Shown: positions 17,574-26,883, counted from the stretch's first letter. The stretch is DNA of 64,000 nucleotides from JALZKA01 sp963753385 (GCA_963753385.1 CAVWCC010000005.1:620001-684000); one strand, 5' to 3'. Numbers and translations: made by a program. The notes: generated by a model from the sequence alone, not told the origin.

Positions 17574-18295
17574 TACTCGACGTGCGTCTCGTGCTCGACG
17601 GTGCGCCAATCGCCGCCCTCGTGCTCCCGCATGAATTCGCGATAGCCGGGCACTCCCGGCACCTTCACGTTGTCGGCGACGACGACCGACCCTGGGTGGA
17701 GCCAGCCTTCCTGGACGATCCGCTCGAGGTCGGGGAGGTACGCCTCCTTGGCGTGGTCCAGGAAGACGAAGTCGACCGACCCTTCACCGAAGCCATGCTC
17801 TGACTCCAGCGTCGCGATCGTGGTTCCGCCGTCGCCGATCGTCCCGTGGACGACGGTGACCCGATCGGACACGCCGGCGTGCTCGAGGATTCGCCGGGCA
17901 ATCGCCGCGTTGTCGCCGTTGAACTCCAGCGAACTCAGGTGAGCACCCTCCGGCATTACCCGGGCTGTGCGCAACGCGCTGTAGCCGCAGTAGGTGCCGA
18001 GTTCGAGCAGCCGCTGCGGCGCCGCTTGGCGGATCGCCGTGTCGAGGATCTCCCCCTTCTCGTCCCCCACGTTCATCATGAAGCTCTGCTCGTAACAGAA
18101 CTCGTCGACAGCACGGATGGTGTCGTCGAGGTCGCCCGCGCCGGCGTTTGCCACGACGTGCTCCTCGAGCGCCTGCTCCCGCCCGTCGCCAACCTGCCAA
18201 TCGGTCGTGAGCTGCTTCATCCCCAGCATCATGCGGAGGAACGACCACCGCAGGAACGGCAGTCGCCTCCCCCCTACCTCCAAGAGTCGAGTCAT
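17489..18295 (-). CDS. Class I SAM O-methyltransferase (catechol-type)
   Basis: A 268-residue methyltransferase. The SAM-binding motif is RLLELGTYCGYSALRTARVM, followed by SSLEFNGDNAAIARRILEHAG and the metal/catalysis segment VDFVFLDHAKEAYLPDL. This is the catechol-O-methyltransferase branch, with a predicted Mg-binding Asp and Asn (VVADNV). The ATG at 18295 was chosen where the conserved part begins. It is convergent with sbnA and divergent from the HhH-GPD gene; a role in modifying the diaminopropionate product is possible but unsupported. Confidence 0.8.
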   Translation of the reverse strand: MTRLLEVGGRRLPFLRWSFLRMMLGMKQLTTDWQVGDGREQALEEHVVANAGAGDLDDTIRAVDEFCYEQSFMMNVGDEKGEILDTAIRQAAPQRLLELGTYCGYSALRTARVMPEGAHLSSLEFNGDNAAIARRILEHAGVSDRVTVVHGTIGDGGTTIATLESEHGFGEGSVDFVFLDHAKEAYLPDLERIVQEGWLHPGSVVVADNVKVPGVPGYREFMREHEGGDWRTVEHETHVEYQTLIKDLVLESEYLSNPSSGPASTSPP

Positions 18296-18331
18296 GAACG
18301 CGACTCTAGCCAACCCGCGCGGGCGGACGGG

Positions 18332-18337
18332 TACGAT
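18332..18337 (+). promoter_or_regulatory. -10 box TACGAT of a leaderless promoter
   Basis: TACGAT lies seven bases before the ATG of the HhH-GPD gene. Confidence 0.4.
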
Positions 18338-18344
18338 CCAATGG

Positions 18345-18896
18345 ATGCCGGAGAGCCTGCACTTCACGGAGTCCGACGAGGCCAACGAGCTGATCGCCTC
18401 GGACCCGATGGCGCTCGTGGTCGGGTTCGCGCTCGACCAGCAGGTCACCGTGCAGAAGGCGTTCTCGGGGCCGCTCGAACTGCGGCGGCGGCTGGGCTCG
18501 ATCGACGCCGAAACGCTGGCGAGCACCGACCTCGATCCGGTGTTCCGCGAGAAGCCCGCGATCCATCGCTATCCCGGCAATATGGCGAAGCGGGTGCACG
18601 AGCTCGCCGTGTACGTCCGGGACGAGTACGAGGGCGACGCGGCACGAATCTGGACCGAGGCGGCCGACGCCGACGACCTCCGTGAGCGGATCGCGGCGCT
18701 GCCCGGCTTCGGCGAGATGAAAATCAAGGCGTTGGGCGCCGTCCTAGCGAAGCGGTTCGGGATCGAGGTTGCCGGCGGGCTCGTGCCGCCGCATCTCACA
18801 CTCGGCGACGTCGACTCCGCGGCCGCCCTAGAGAACTACCAGGACGCGAAGCGGCACCACAAGGCCGAGTGGTCGAAGGTCCGGGCCGACTCGTAG
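18345..18896 (+). CDS. HhH-GPD base-excision-repair-like protein
   Basis: A 183-residue protein with the helix-hairpin-helix of DNA glycosylases: IAALPGFGEMKIKALGAVLAK near residues 116-136. The N-terminal half (DPMALVVGFALDQQVTVQKAF) matches the glycosylase fold entry helices. The catalytic Asp expected after the hairpin is not clear, and no Fe-S cysteines are present, so the activity is uncertain. Confidence 0.75.
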   Translation: MPESLHFTESDEANELIASDPMALVVGFALDQQVTVQKAFSGPLELRRRLGSIDAETLASTDLDPVFREKPAIHRYPGNMAKRVHELAVYVRDEYEGDAARIWTEAADADDLRERIAALPGFGEMKIKALGAVLAKRFGIEVAGGLVPPHLTLGDVDSAAALENYQDAKRHHKAEWSKVRADS

Positions 18897-18925
18897 ACGC
18901 CGCGCCGGGGGGAACCTAGCCGCAG

Positions 18926-19378
18926 TCAGCCGAGCTGCTTGCGCATGAACACCCGGGCCGCCCAGTCCTCGCGGCGCCGGTCGTACTCGACGTAGCCGAT
19001 CCGCTCGTACAAGGCCAGGTTCTCGCTCATCAGCTCGTGGGTGTAGAGGTAGATCGAGTCGTAGCCCGCCCGCCGCGCCGCGCCCTCCGCATGCTCGAGC
19101 AGAGCCCGGCCGATCCCGGTGCCCTGGTGCGCCGGGTCGACGGCAACGTTCTCGAGGAGGAAACCCTCGCCATCGGTCCCGACGGCGACCAGGCCGGCGA
19201 TCTCGCCGTCGAGCTCGGCCACGGTCACCTCGAATCGCCGAACCACTTCGGCGTAGTCCTCGGTCATCGGCCCGGGCGGCCTGCCGATGCGCTCGACGTA
19301 GTGGCCGTACGCCGAGTCGACCAGGTCGGCGAGCCTCGGGACGTCCGCGCTGGTCGCGGGCCGCAGCCGGACGGTCAT
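18926..19378 (-). CDS. GNAT N-acetyltransferase
   Basis: A 150-residue GNAT protein with the acetyl-CoA pyrophosphate loop VAVDPAHQGTGIGRALLEHA (Q-x-x-G-x-G) and the usual C-terminal NLALYERIGYVEYDRR. The substrate is unknown. The start MTVRLRPATSADV is the typical GNAT N-terminus and was preferred over a longer frame. Confidence 0.85.
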   Translation of the reverse strand: MTVRLRPATSADVPRLADLVDSAYGHYVERIGRPPGPMTEDYAEVVRRFEVTVAELDGEIAGLVAVGTDGEGFLLENVAVDPAHQGTGIGRALLEHAEGAARRAGYDSIYLYTHELMSENLALYERIGYVEYDRRREDWAARVFMRKQLG

Positions 19379-19416
19379 CGATCGATCACCCGCATGTAGC
19401 TCATGATCGCCCAAAC

Positions 19417-19422
19417 TAGAAT
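19417..19422 (+). promoter_or_regulatory. -10 box TAGAAT of a leaderless promoter
   Basis: TAGAAT, close to the consensus, lies six bases before the GTG start of the sulfatase gene, so transcript and start codon should coincide. Confidence 0.5.
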
Positions 19423-19428
19423 CGTCCC

Positions 19429-20739
19429 GTGCGGGCGAGGGTCTTTCTGGGGTTGGCGCTGGCTGTCTTCGCGCTGCCCGCGTCGGCCGCGGCACAACCG
19501 AACGTCGTCGTCGTGATGACCGACGACCAGCGCGCCGACTCGCTCGCGCATATGCCCAACGTGCTGGATCTGGACGGCACCGTCTACGAGCGCGCTTACG
19601 CCGTCCAGCCGCTCTGCTGCCCGTCCCGCACGTCGTTCCTCACCGGGCAATACCCGCACGAGCACGGGATCAAGACCAACGCCCCGAACCCCGAGCAGGT
19701 CCACGCGCTCGAGGCCGCGGCGCTGCCCACCTGGCTCGACGCCGCCGGGTACCGGACCGCGTACGCGGGCAAGTACCTGAACGGGTATCCGTTCGAGGGG
19801 CCCTATGTGCCGTCCGGATGGGACGACTGGTACGCGCTCGTCGGCGCCGAAGACCCGACGACCCCCACCTTCACCGACGGCGTCGACGTGGAGCAGCGCG
19901 CCACGCACGAGACGGCGGTGGTCCGAGAGTTCGGCCTCGACTTCATCGCGGACAACGCCGGGGAGGAGCCGCTGTTCCTGGTTCTGGCGCCGTTCGCGCC
20001 GCACGCGCGGGACCCCGGAGATGACCCCGGAGAGCATCCCGTGCCGGTGCCGATGGCGCAGGACGTCGACTCGTTCGCCGGCGCGGTCGCGCCCGGGCCG
20101 GAGGCGCGCACCGAGGACATGGGCGACAAGACCCACTTCCTACGGCGCTTCCCGACCTTTGAGCACGAGCGAGCAGATCTCTACTGGCAGCGGACGCTCG
20201 AGGCGATCCAGGGCGTGGACCGGATGGTCGGCGCGGTCCGCGCGGAGCTCGAGGACCAGGGAGAGTGGGACGAGACGGTCCTGATCTTCACCTCCGACAA
20301 CGGGTTCATGCTGGGCGAGCACCGGCTCTGGGCCAAGGACGTCCCCTACGAGGAGTCGGCGCGCGTGCCGCTCGTCGTGTCGGGGCCCGGGTTCAAGGAC
20401 GCGACCGCCTCGCGACTGGTGGGGAACGTCGACCTCCCGCGCACGATCGCGCAGCTCGCCGAGGTCAAGCCGGGCCTCCCGCAGAACGGCCGGGCGCTCA
20501 TGGCGAAGCAGCGCAAGAGGCTGCTTCTCGAGGGCGGCGGCAGGACCGGGAGCCGGCCGGTGCGCCGCGGCTGGCGCGGGCTCGTCACCCGCGGCTGGTC
20601 GTATCTCAACTGGGGTAGCGACGGCGGCCGTGAGCTGTATGACCTGCGCGACGATCCCGCCCAGCTCGAGGCGATCCAGGGCGAGCCGGACCTGAAGCGC
20701 GAGTTCCAGCGCTGGATCAGACAGCTCGCGACCGGTTGA
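19429..20739 (+). CDS. Secreted sulfatase
   Basis: A 436-residue type I sulfatase with an N-terminal signal peptide (VFLGLALAVFALPASAAAQ). The metal-binding start NVVVVMTDDQRADSL and the formylglycine motif C-C-P-S-R (Cys63) are both present, as is the later metal site IFTSDNGFMLGEHRLWAK. It should hydrolyse sulfate esters outside the cell after conversion of Cys63 to formylglycine; a maturase is not in the window. Confidence 0.9.
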   Translation: MRARVFLGLALAVFALPASAAAQPNVVVVMTDDQRADSLAHMPNVLDLDGTVYERAYAVQPLCCPSRTSFLTGQYPHEHGIKTNAPNPEQVHALEAAALPTWLDAAGYRTAYAGKYLNGYPFEGPYVPSGWDDWYALVGAEDPTTPTFTDGVDVEQRATHETAVVREFGLDFIADNAGEEPLFLVLAPFAPHARDPGDDPGEHPVPVPMAQDVDSFAGAVAPGPEARTEDMGDKTHFLRRFPTFEHERADLYWQRTLEAIQGVDRMVGAVRAELEDQGEWDETVLIFTSDNGFMLGEHRLWAKDVPYEESARVPLVVSGPGFKDATASRLVGNVDLPRTIAQLAEVKPGLPQNGRALMAKQRKRLLLEGGGRTGSRPVRRGWRGLVTRGWSYLNWGSDGGRELYDLRDDPAQLEAIQGEPDLKREFQRWIRQLATG

Positions 20740-20748
20740 GCCCGGGCC

Positions 20749-20780
20749 CTCATCCGGCCTTCATCGCGGATTCATCGACC
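20749..20780 (+). promoter_or_regulatory. Three 11-bp direct repeats resembling a Pho box
   Basis: CTCATCC, TTCATCG and TTCATCG are spaced exactly 11 bases apart, giving three tandem half-sites. Tandem 11-bp repeats of the form GTTCAyC are the known operator design of PhoB/PhoP response regulators. The site is 20 bases before the lipoprotein gene and just after the sulfatase stop. The assignment is by pattern only. Confidence 0.4.
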
Positions 20781-20799
20781 TTGGCGAGCATCGCGGCCC

Positions 20800-22146
20800 A
20801 TGAAGGTCAAGGCGCTACTCGCGAGCGGGCTTGTGGCCGCTGGATGCGGGGGCAGCGAGCCCGTCCAGACCGAGGCGCCGGCGACGATCCCGCAGCCCAC
20901 CCAGGCGCAGCTCGAAGCCGCCGGCCTGGCCGATCTCCCGCTTGCCCCGGAGAGCAAGCGGCTCGACCTAGAGGCGCCGAGGTTCTCCAACCCCACCGAG
21001 GTCACCAACCCTTTGTTCCCGGTGAGCGACCTGCACTCGGTCGTGTTCAGCGGAGTGGTCGAGAACAAGCCGTTCCACACCGAGACGACTCTGCTCCCCG
21101 AAACGCGGATCATCGAGTGGAGCGAGGGCCAGCAGGTCGAGGCCCTGGTCTCGCAGTACGTCGCGTTCATCGACGGCCGCATCGAGGAGCTCGCGCTCGA
21201 CTACTACGCCCAGGCCAACGACGGATCGGTCTGGTACCTCGGCGAGGACGTAACGGACTTCAACGCAGACGGGTTGAGCGACGGCACCGCCGGCTCCTGG
21301 CTCGCGGGCCGCGAGGGACCGCCCGAGATGATCATGCCGGCCGATCCACAGGTCGGCGATGTACACCGCGCGGAGAACATCCCCGCGATCGCGTTCGAGG
21401 AGGTCGAGATCAAGACGATCGACAAGACCGTCGGCGGCCCACTCGGGCCCGTCGAGGGCGCCATGGTCGCCCGCGAGCTCCACGACGACGGTACGTACAG
21501 CAACAAGGTCTTCGCCCCCGGGTACGGCGAGTTCTTCACGGCCCACGGCGGCGAGGTGGAGGCCATGGCTCTCGCGGTGCCGACCGATGCCAGCACCGAT
21601 CCGGTCCCGCCCGAGCTCGAGACGCTGTCCCGCGACGCGATGGATGCGCTCGACGCGGTCGAAGCAGGCGACTGGCCGGCCGTGCAGGCCGAGGCGAAGC
21701 GGATCGCCGACTCCTGGCGGTCCCTGCAGAGCACCGAGCTGCCCGTTCGGATCGCCCGCGAGATGGAGCGGGCGACGAAGGTCCTCGCATCGAGCACAGC
21801 GGCCCGGGACGACGCCGATGCGGGTAACGCCGCGATCGACGTTGCGCAATCGTCCCTCGATCTGAAGCTCCGGCATCTGCCGCCGGCGGACATCGACCGG
21901 GCTCGCTTCGAGCTCTGGAACCGCCAGGTCCTGGTGCACGCCGCGGCCGACGATATGGGCGGCGTGAACGGCGACGTGACGATGCTCGAGCTGGTGCGTG
22001 ACCGCTTCGCCCATACCCTCGACCCGGTCGCGCTCACCAGCATCGACCTCCACATCGATGCGCTCAGGGATGCCGTTGTCGAGGTGGACATTGAGGCCGC
22101 GGCTGACGAGGCGGCCGCGCTCGAGAAGACGCTCGCCGGGCTCTAG
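20800..22146 (+). CDS. Lipoprotein of unknown function
   Basis: A 448-residue protein with a lipobox (LVAAGC, Cys16) after a short hydrophobic segment, so it should be lipid-anchored outside the membrane. The middle part has repeated beta-rich stretches (SVWYLGEDVTDFNADGLSDG, ELHDDGTYSNKVFAPGYGEF), which look like a substrate-binding or sensor domain; the C-terminal 200 residues are helical. I do not recognise a family. A Pho-like operator lies just upstream. Confidence 0.65.
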   Translation: MKVKALLASGLVAAGCGGSEPVQTEAPATIPQPTQAQLEAAGLADLPLAPESKRLDLEAPRFSNPTEVTNPLFPVSDLHSVVFSGVVENKPFHTETTLLPETRIIEWSEGQQVEALVSQYVAFIDGRIEELALDYYAQANDGSVWYLGEDVTDFNADGLSDGTAGSWLAGREGPPEMIMPADPQVGDVHRAENIPAIAFEEVEIKTIDKTVGGPLGPVEGAMVARELHDDGTYSNKVFAPGYGEFFTAHGGEVEAMALAVPTDASTDPVPPELETLSRDAMDALDAVEAGDWPAVQAEAKRIADSWRSLQSTELPVRIAREMERATKVLASSTAARDDADAGNAAIDVAQSSLDLKLRHLPPADIDRARFELWNRQVLVHAAADDMGGVNGDVTMLELVRDRFAHTLDPVALTSIDLHIDALRDAVVEVDIEAAADEAAALEKTLAGL

Positions 22147-22147
22147 C

Positions 22148-24415
22148 TCAAGGCCTTGGCCCGCCGGGCGGAATCGCGCGCAGCGCGCGGAGCCGCGCGG
22201 CCGGGCCGCGGCGGCGAGCGAGGTCGCGCCGGAGCCGCCGTCGCTGATCGGCGCCGGGACGGCGCGGGTTGCCGCGGCCGAACCGGTTCCGGCGGAGGCC
22301 CTCGACGTATCTGGCCGCGCCGGGCCCAAGCGCCAGCGCGAACTCGCGCTCGATACCCAGCAGGGTGATCCCGGGCGCCGCATCGGCCCTGACCAGCGGC
22401 ATGACACGCTCGAGCTCGCGCAGCTGCGGTCCCGCGCCCTCGGGCGACAGCAGGCGCCGGCGCCGGCGCCGGTATCCGTAGGCCAGCCCTCCGGCGCCCA
22501 CCAGAACAGCGAGCCAGGCGAGCCCGGTCGCCCCACTCCCGTCGTCGCGCCCGCTGGGGTTGGCGCCTCGCAACACGCCGGACTGCGCCGCCTCCTCGAT
22601 CGAGGACGCGCGGCCAAGGCCGAAGGCGGTTGCCGCGCCCGGGGCAGCGGCGAGCTGTGTCGTCTCGGTCCGCGCAGGCGCCGCGCTGGGCGTCGGATCG
22701 ACCGTGACCCAGCCGACCTCGGGGAACCAGACCTCGACCCACGAGTGGGCGTCGGTGTCGCGTACGACAAAGGTTCCCGTGTCGGGGTCGCGCAGTCCTG
22801 GGGCGAATCCGGACACCACTCGGCTCGGGATCCCGATCAGGCGAAGCATCAGCGCCATCGCGCCGGAGAAGTGCTGGCAGTAGCCGCGCTTGTCCCTGAA
22901 CAGGAACGCGGGCAGGGGATCGTCGTGATCGGCGACGTCCTGGTCGTAGAGGTAGTTCTCGAGCAGGTAGCGCTCGATCGCGGCGACGGCCTGGTAGTTG
23001 CCGGGGGCGTCCCGGGAGATTCGCTCGGCGAGCGCCTTCACTCGCGCGTACGGGCCCGACGCCGGCAGCTCGCCCCCGTACGTGGTCACGCCCGCCGAGT
23101 CGTCCCCGCGCTCGGTGCGAAGCGGCACCGTCGCGAGGACGGGCGGGCTTGCAGGCTCGATATTTGCGGGCAGGCCGGTGGGATCGATGCCAGGCAGCAG
23201 CAGCGACGTGTAGCGCTCGAGCCCTCGCGGATACCGGAGGTCGTCGCGACGCCGGAGCAGCCGCGCGGACGGGTCGGGCGTGTACGCGGTGATCCGGTAC
23301 GACGTGCCGTGGGTGAGCGGTTCGCCCAGGACCGAGGTCGTGCCGTCCGGGGCCGTGGGCAACGTGGGCACATCCTCGGCCGCGAGCGTGGTGCCGGTCG
23401 TGACGAGCTCGGTGGAGCGAAGCCCGCGAATCGTCACCTCGAAGCCCTCGACCCACTGACCCTCGTTGGCGACCATAAAGGGCGTCGCACCGGCGAGGCC
23501 GGCCGCCAGCGCCTCGGACTCGGCCACGCTTCCCACGAGGCCGTCGGCTCCGCGCGACCAGGCGAAGCCGTCGAAGCTTTCGAGCACGTCAGTCTTCCAG
23601 TAGAACGGCCGCTCGGCGCCCTCCACCTCGAACAGCTCGGTTCCGTTCTGTGGCCAGTCGAGCGGGCCGTAGCTGTGATCCCAGTCGAAGCTGGCCACCT
23701 CCTCGTCGCCGAAGATCTTCCAGCCGCCGTACTTGATGAGCGGCTCGGTCGAGTCGACCCGCGCGGCGGCGGGCAGCGCCGCCATTCCCGCGATCGCAAC
23801 GGCGGCGGCCGCTGCCACGGCACGTGAACCCGGCAGCCGGCCGAGCCAAAGGAAACCGGCGATGCAGACGAGAAGGCCCAGGCCGTGAAGGAGCTCAGAG
23901 TCGGGCGACTCCCAAGTGACGGAAACCCCGTAAAGGGCGATCAGAAGCGCAAGAGCCACGGCGCGGCGCAACCCGGGACGGCCCGGCGATGGCCAAAACG
24001 CCACCGCGGCGGCGAGCGCGAGCGTCAGCGGGGCGGCGATGAGGATCCCCAGCCTGGTCCACATCCCGCCTTCTGCGTACGGCAGCTCGACCTGGCTGAC
24101 CCCGGACAGCCCGGCGTCGAGCTCCGTCAGCAGGTCGTCCCACCCGCTGGGCGGCAGGAACCGCGCGGGCACGCCCACCACCAGCGCGCCGGCGGCGATC
24201 GCGGCCGCGACGACGAACAGCGCCGCAACCGTCCGGCGCCTGCCGGGGATCCTCCCGAGCTCGCCCAGGACAACCGCCGCCGCGAGCGCGATCGCGACGC
24301 ACCCGGCCCAACGCCAAAGTGGCGGGTCGGCGATCAGCGCGAACCAGTGCAGCGCGGCGAAGGCCGCGAGCAACCCGAACCCGACCAGCGCACCGACTCG
24401 CTCCCGCGAGCTCAT
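22148..24415 (-). CDS. Transglutaminase-like membrane protein (TgpA type)
   Basis: A 755-residue protein with about six N-terminal membrane helices, a periplasmic transglutaminase-like domain and a final helix near the C-terminus. The catalytic triad is visible: Cys in FRDKRGYCQHFSGAMALML, His in RDTDAHSWVEVWFPEVGW, and Asp in VTVDPTPSA. It is the last gene of a moxR-DUF58-transglutaminase operon; its ATG overlaps the DUF58 stop (ATGA). The physiological target is unknown; related operons are linked to envelope stress. Confidence 0.85.
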   Translation of the reverse strand: MSSRERVGALVGFGLLAAFAALHWFALIADPPLWRWAGCVAIALAAAVVLGELGRIPGRRRTVAALFVVAAAIAAGALVVGVPARFLPPSGWDDLLTELDAGLSGVSQVELPYAEGGMWTRLGILIAAPLTLALAAAVAFWPSPGRPGLRRAVALALLIALYGVSVTWESPDSELLHGLGLLVCIAGFLWLGRLPGSRAVAAAAAVAIAGMAALPAAARVDSTEPLIKYGGWKIFGDEEVASFDWDHSYGPLDWPQNGTELFEVEGAERPFYWKTDVLESFDGFAWSRGADGLVGSVAESEALAAGLAGATPFMVANEGQWVEGFEVTIRGLRSTELVTTGTTLAAEDVPTLPTAPDGTTSVLGEPLTHGTSYRITAYTPDPSARLLRRRDDLRYPRGLERYTSLLLPGIDPTGLPANIEPASPPVLATVPLRTERGDDSAGVTTYGGELPASGPYARVKALAERISRDAPGNYQAVAAIERYLLENYLYDQDVADHDDPLPAFLFRDKRGYCQHFSGAMALMLRLIGIPSRVVSGFAPGLRDPDTGTFVVRDTDAHSWVEVWFPEVGWVTVDPTPSAAPARTETTQLAAAPGAATAFGLGRASSIEEAAQSGVLRGANPSGRDDGSGATGLAWLAVLVGAGGLAYGYRRRRRRLLSPEGAGPQLRELERVMPLVRADAAPGITLLGIEREFALALGPGAARYVEGLRRNRFGRGNPRRPGADQRRRLRRDLARRRGPAARLRALRAIPPGGPRP

Positions 24416-25530
24416 GCCGCGACCCTCCGGGGGCGCTGCCGGCGGCGGCGCCCCAGCGGAACCGCCGAGCAGCCGGCGACCTGGAACGCCGCCCGGCCGT
24501 CCGTGGGAGCCCTCGCCGTGATGACGTAGTGCGGCCCCGGGCCAAAGCTCCTCGCAAGCGCGAACGCGCGGGCCGGTCCGCCGCCGGTCACCCAGAACAC
24601 GCTCCCGCGACGCGCCACGCGGCCGGGGCTCACGGTCGGGGCGCCGGCTGCGACGACGGCGAGGTGCGCGTGGAGCGCGGGCCAGGCGCGAAGCCGCTTG
24701 TCGAGCGCTGACGGGTTCCGGTGCCCGGGAAGCAGGAGGGCACAGCCCGTCACCGGAGCGAGGTGCACGCACAGCGAGGCGGCCGCGCGGACCGCCCGGT
24801 CGAGGGAGTCCTCGTCGTCCGGATGCTCTGCGTCCAAGACGACGAGGGGCACCGCCTCCGCCCCGGCAACCATCCGCCGCTCGTACATCTCGCCGCTACG
24901 GGCGACGGCGGGCCAATGGATTCGCGACGCGGGGCTCCCCTCGCGGTAGGGGCGCAGCCCATCGACGTCGAACTCGACCGCCTGCGCCTCGCGGATGCTC
25001 GATGCGCCCTCCTCGCCGGAGCTCATCGCGCCCGATCCCATGCCCGCGACCCCGACGCCCGACGCCTGGACCGGCTCGATCCGGGGCAGGACGAGGAGCT
25101 CCCCGGCGGGCGGCCCCGCGACCTGTCTCGAGTAAAGGCCAAGCGGGTCACGGATCGTCCAGATCCCGCCGCCGACCGTATGGTGCCCGCGGCGCGCCAT
25201 CCGCAGGTCGACGTTCAGCCGTCGCGGGCGGAACGGGCCGACGGCGACCGGGGAGTCGAGCAGCGCGTCGTTGAACTCACCGCCGGGCGGCGGCACGGAA
25301 CCGCGCCGGAGCTCCACCCGCAGCGGGTACGTATCGCCCTCGACGATCCGCCCCGGCCCGCGCTGCGCGACCACCGCTGCACCCCGTGCCGCCAGCTCCG
25401 TCCAGCCCACCGCGACCAGCGCGAGCCCGGCGAGGGCCAGGCCCGGCACCACTAGCGACGGCGAGGCGAACGCGGCGCCGGCCAGCGCCAGGACCACTCC
25501 CAACCCGGCGGTGGCGGCGGCTGGCGACAT
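24412..25530 (-). CDS. DUF58 protein
   Basis: A 372-residue protein with two N-terminal membrane helices and a DUF58 domain. The signature is EFDVDGLRPYREGSPASRIH followed by WPAVARSGEMYERRM, which resembles a von Willebrand A-like fold. DUF58 proteins act with MoxR ATPases, whose gene lies just upstream, nine bases away. Confidence 0.85.
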   Translation of the reverse strand: MSPAAATAGLGVVLALAGAAFASPSLVVPGLALAGLALVAVGWTELAARGAAVVAQRGPGRIVEGDTYPLRVELRRGSVPPPGGEFNDALLDSPVAVGPFRPRRLNVDLRMARRGHHTVGGGIWTIRDPLGLYSRQVAGPPAGELLVLPRIEPVQASGVGVAGMGSGAMSSGEEGASSIREAQAVEFDVDGLRPYREGSPASRIHWPAVARSGEMYERRMVAGAEAVPLVVLDAEHPDDEDSLDRAVRAAASLCVHLAPVTGCALLLPGHRNPSALDKRLRAWPALHAHLAVVAAGAPTVSPGRVARRGSVFWVTGGGPARAFALARSFGPGPHYVITARAPTDGRAAFQVAGCSAVPLGRRRRQRPRRVAA

Positions 25531-25539
25531 GACGACTGC

Positions 25540-26493
25540 CTAGAGCGCCGGCACGCGCTCGAGTGCCTCCTCGACGACGGCCTCCGCGCCGTCCGGCGCG
25601 ATCGCCTCGGGCGTCAGGACCAACCGGTGCACGAGCACCGACGAGGCCAGCGCCTGGACGTCGTCGGGCAGGACGTGGTCGCGCTCCGAGAGCGCGGCCA
25701 GCGCCTTGGCGGCGCGAAACAGCATCAGGCCGGCCCGGGGGCTGGCGCCGAGCTCGACGCGCGAGTCGGCGCGCGTCGCCTCGCAGACAGCGACCACGTA
25801 GCGGCGGACCGGGTCGGCGGCGTGGATCGCGGCCGCGCCGCGCTGGGCGGCCCGGATCGTCGCGACCTCGGTCACCGGCTCGAGGTCCAAGACCCGGTCG
25901 TACGCGGCGTGCTCGGCGAGCATCTCGGCCTCCTGGTCGGAGCCCGGGTAACCCATCGAGACCCGCACCATGAAGCGGTCGAGCTGCGCCTCGGGCAGCG
26001 GGTAGGTGCCTTCGTACTCGCTCGGGTTCTGGGTCGCCAGCACGAGGAAGGGCCGCGCGAGCTCGTGCGGCTGGCCGTCGACCGTCACGCGGCGCTCCTG
26101 CATGCACTCGAGCAGCCCGGATTGGGTCTTGGGGGACGTGCGGTTGATCTCGTCGACCAGGACCACGTTCGCGAACACCGGCCCGGGATGGAAGTCGAAC
26201 CTGGCCTCGCGCTGGTTGAAGACGTTGGCGCCGACCACGTCGGCGGGGAGCAGGTCGGCCGTGCATTGGATCCGGGCGTACTCGGCCTCGAGCGAACGGG
26301 ACAGCGCGCGCGCGAGCGCCGTCTTCCCCACCCCCGGGTGGTCCTCGATCAGGACGTGGCCCTCGGCGACGAGCGCGACGATCACGTTGCGCACGACATC
26401 GTCGGAGACCTTGACCGCCCGCCGGACGTTGTCGCGGATGACCGCGCCCAGCTCGGCAACCCCGGCCGGATCGAGATCGGGTGGCGCCGCCAT
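25540..26493 (-). CDS. MoxR-family AAA ATPase
   Basis: A 317-residue AAA+ ATPase of the MoxR/RavA branch. Walker A is DHPGVGKTALARAL, Walker B is VVLVDEINRTSPKTQ, sensor 1 lies in LVLATQNPSEYEGTY, and the arginine finger region is EAQLDRFMVRVSMGYPG. MoxR proteins are chaperone-like and work with a DUF58/von Willebrand partner, which is encoded next. It is the first gene of a three-gene operon with a leaderless-type promoter. Confidence 0.9.
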   Translation of the reverse strand: MAAPPDLDPAGVAELGAVIRDNVRRAVKVSDDVVRNVIVALVAEGHVLIEDHPGVGKTALARALSRSLEAEYARIQCTADLLPADVVGANVFNQREARFDFHPGPVFANVVLVDEINRTSPKTQSGLLECMQERRVTVDGQPHELARPFLVLATQNPSEYEGTYPLPEAQLDRFMVRVSMGYPGSDQEAEMLAEHAAYDRVLDLEPVTEVATIRAAQRGAAAIHAADPVRRYVVAVCEATRADSRVELGASPRAGLMLFRAAKALAALSERDHVLPDDVQALASSVLVHRLVLTPEAIAPDGAEAVVEEALERVPAL

Positions 26494-26503
26494 GTCATTT
26501 TGG

Positions 26504-26509
26504 ATGGTA
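26504..26509 (-). promoter_or_regulatory. -10 box TACCAT upstream of moxR
   Basis: On the minus strand TACCAT lies ten bases before the moxR ATG. There is no ribosome site, so a leaderless transcript is likely. A separate stronger promoter lies farther upstream at 26884. Confidence 0.4.
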
Positions 26510-26553
26510 CGCGCCGTGTCCAGTCCGCTGAAGAGACGTCAAGCGGAAATAGA

Positions 26554-26610
26554 GGAGAGCGGGCGGGCTAGCCGCAAGCTGCTCCGGGAAACCCGCGGCG
26601 CCCGCTCTCC
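26554..26610 (-). terminator. Strong stem-loop, probable terminator of the upstream RNA
   Basis: A perfect 12-bp stem (GGAGAGCGGGCG with its complement) encloses a 33-base loop containing a smaller hairpin, and on the minus strand it is followed by TCTATTT. It fits the 3' end of a stable RNA and/or a rho-independent terminator before moxR. Confidence 0.55.
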
Positions 26611-26878
26611 AAACGCGCCCGGTCGCTCAGCCGTGCGGGTGGCAGACTGCCCGCGAAGCCGACGGCGTCTGGGCCGCACGCGAAAAGTAGGGGGCGTGGC
26701 GGACGGCTCGCGTGAACATCCTGCGACGATCCGAAGCGCGCACGTAAAAGCGACCCGGTGATGACTCAGCGCTGCCTGCCTCGGACGTAGCCTTCACCCG
26801 ACGAAGCTTTGCGAGTCACCTTCGAGAGTGTCACCGCTTTAGGCTTCTGCGGCTACTTCTCTCTCCCGGATCGCTGTT
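26554..26878 (-). ncRNA. Probable structured non-coding RNA upstream of moxR
   Basis: The roughly 325-base stretch has no protein-like frame, a strong promoter just upstream (26884-26912), several local stems (a 5-bp GAGAG/CTCTC stem enclosing CCGC/GCGG near the 5' end), and the 12-bp terminal stem at 26554-26610. I could not match it to RNase P, tmRNA, SRP RNA or a common riboswitch. It could be an independent RNA or a long moxR leader. Confidence 0.5.
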
Positions 26879-26883
26879 TGGGC

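Noticed and set aside
26554..26878. RNase P RNA, tmRNA or glycine riboswitch
   Set aside because: The conserved RNase P cores, the tmRNA ends with a CCA tail and a tag reading frame ending in Ala-Ala, and the full glycine aptamer signatures are absent. Only short similarities (GGAGAGA ... CTCTC) remain.
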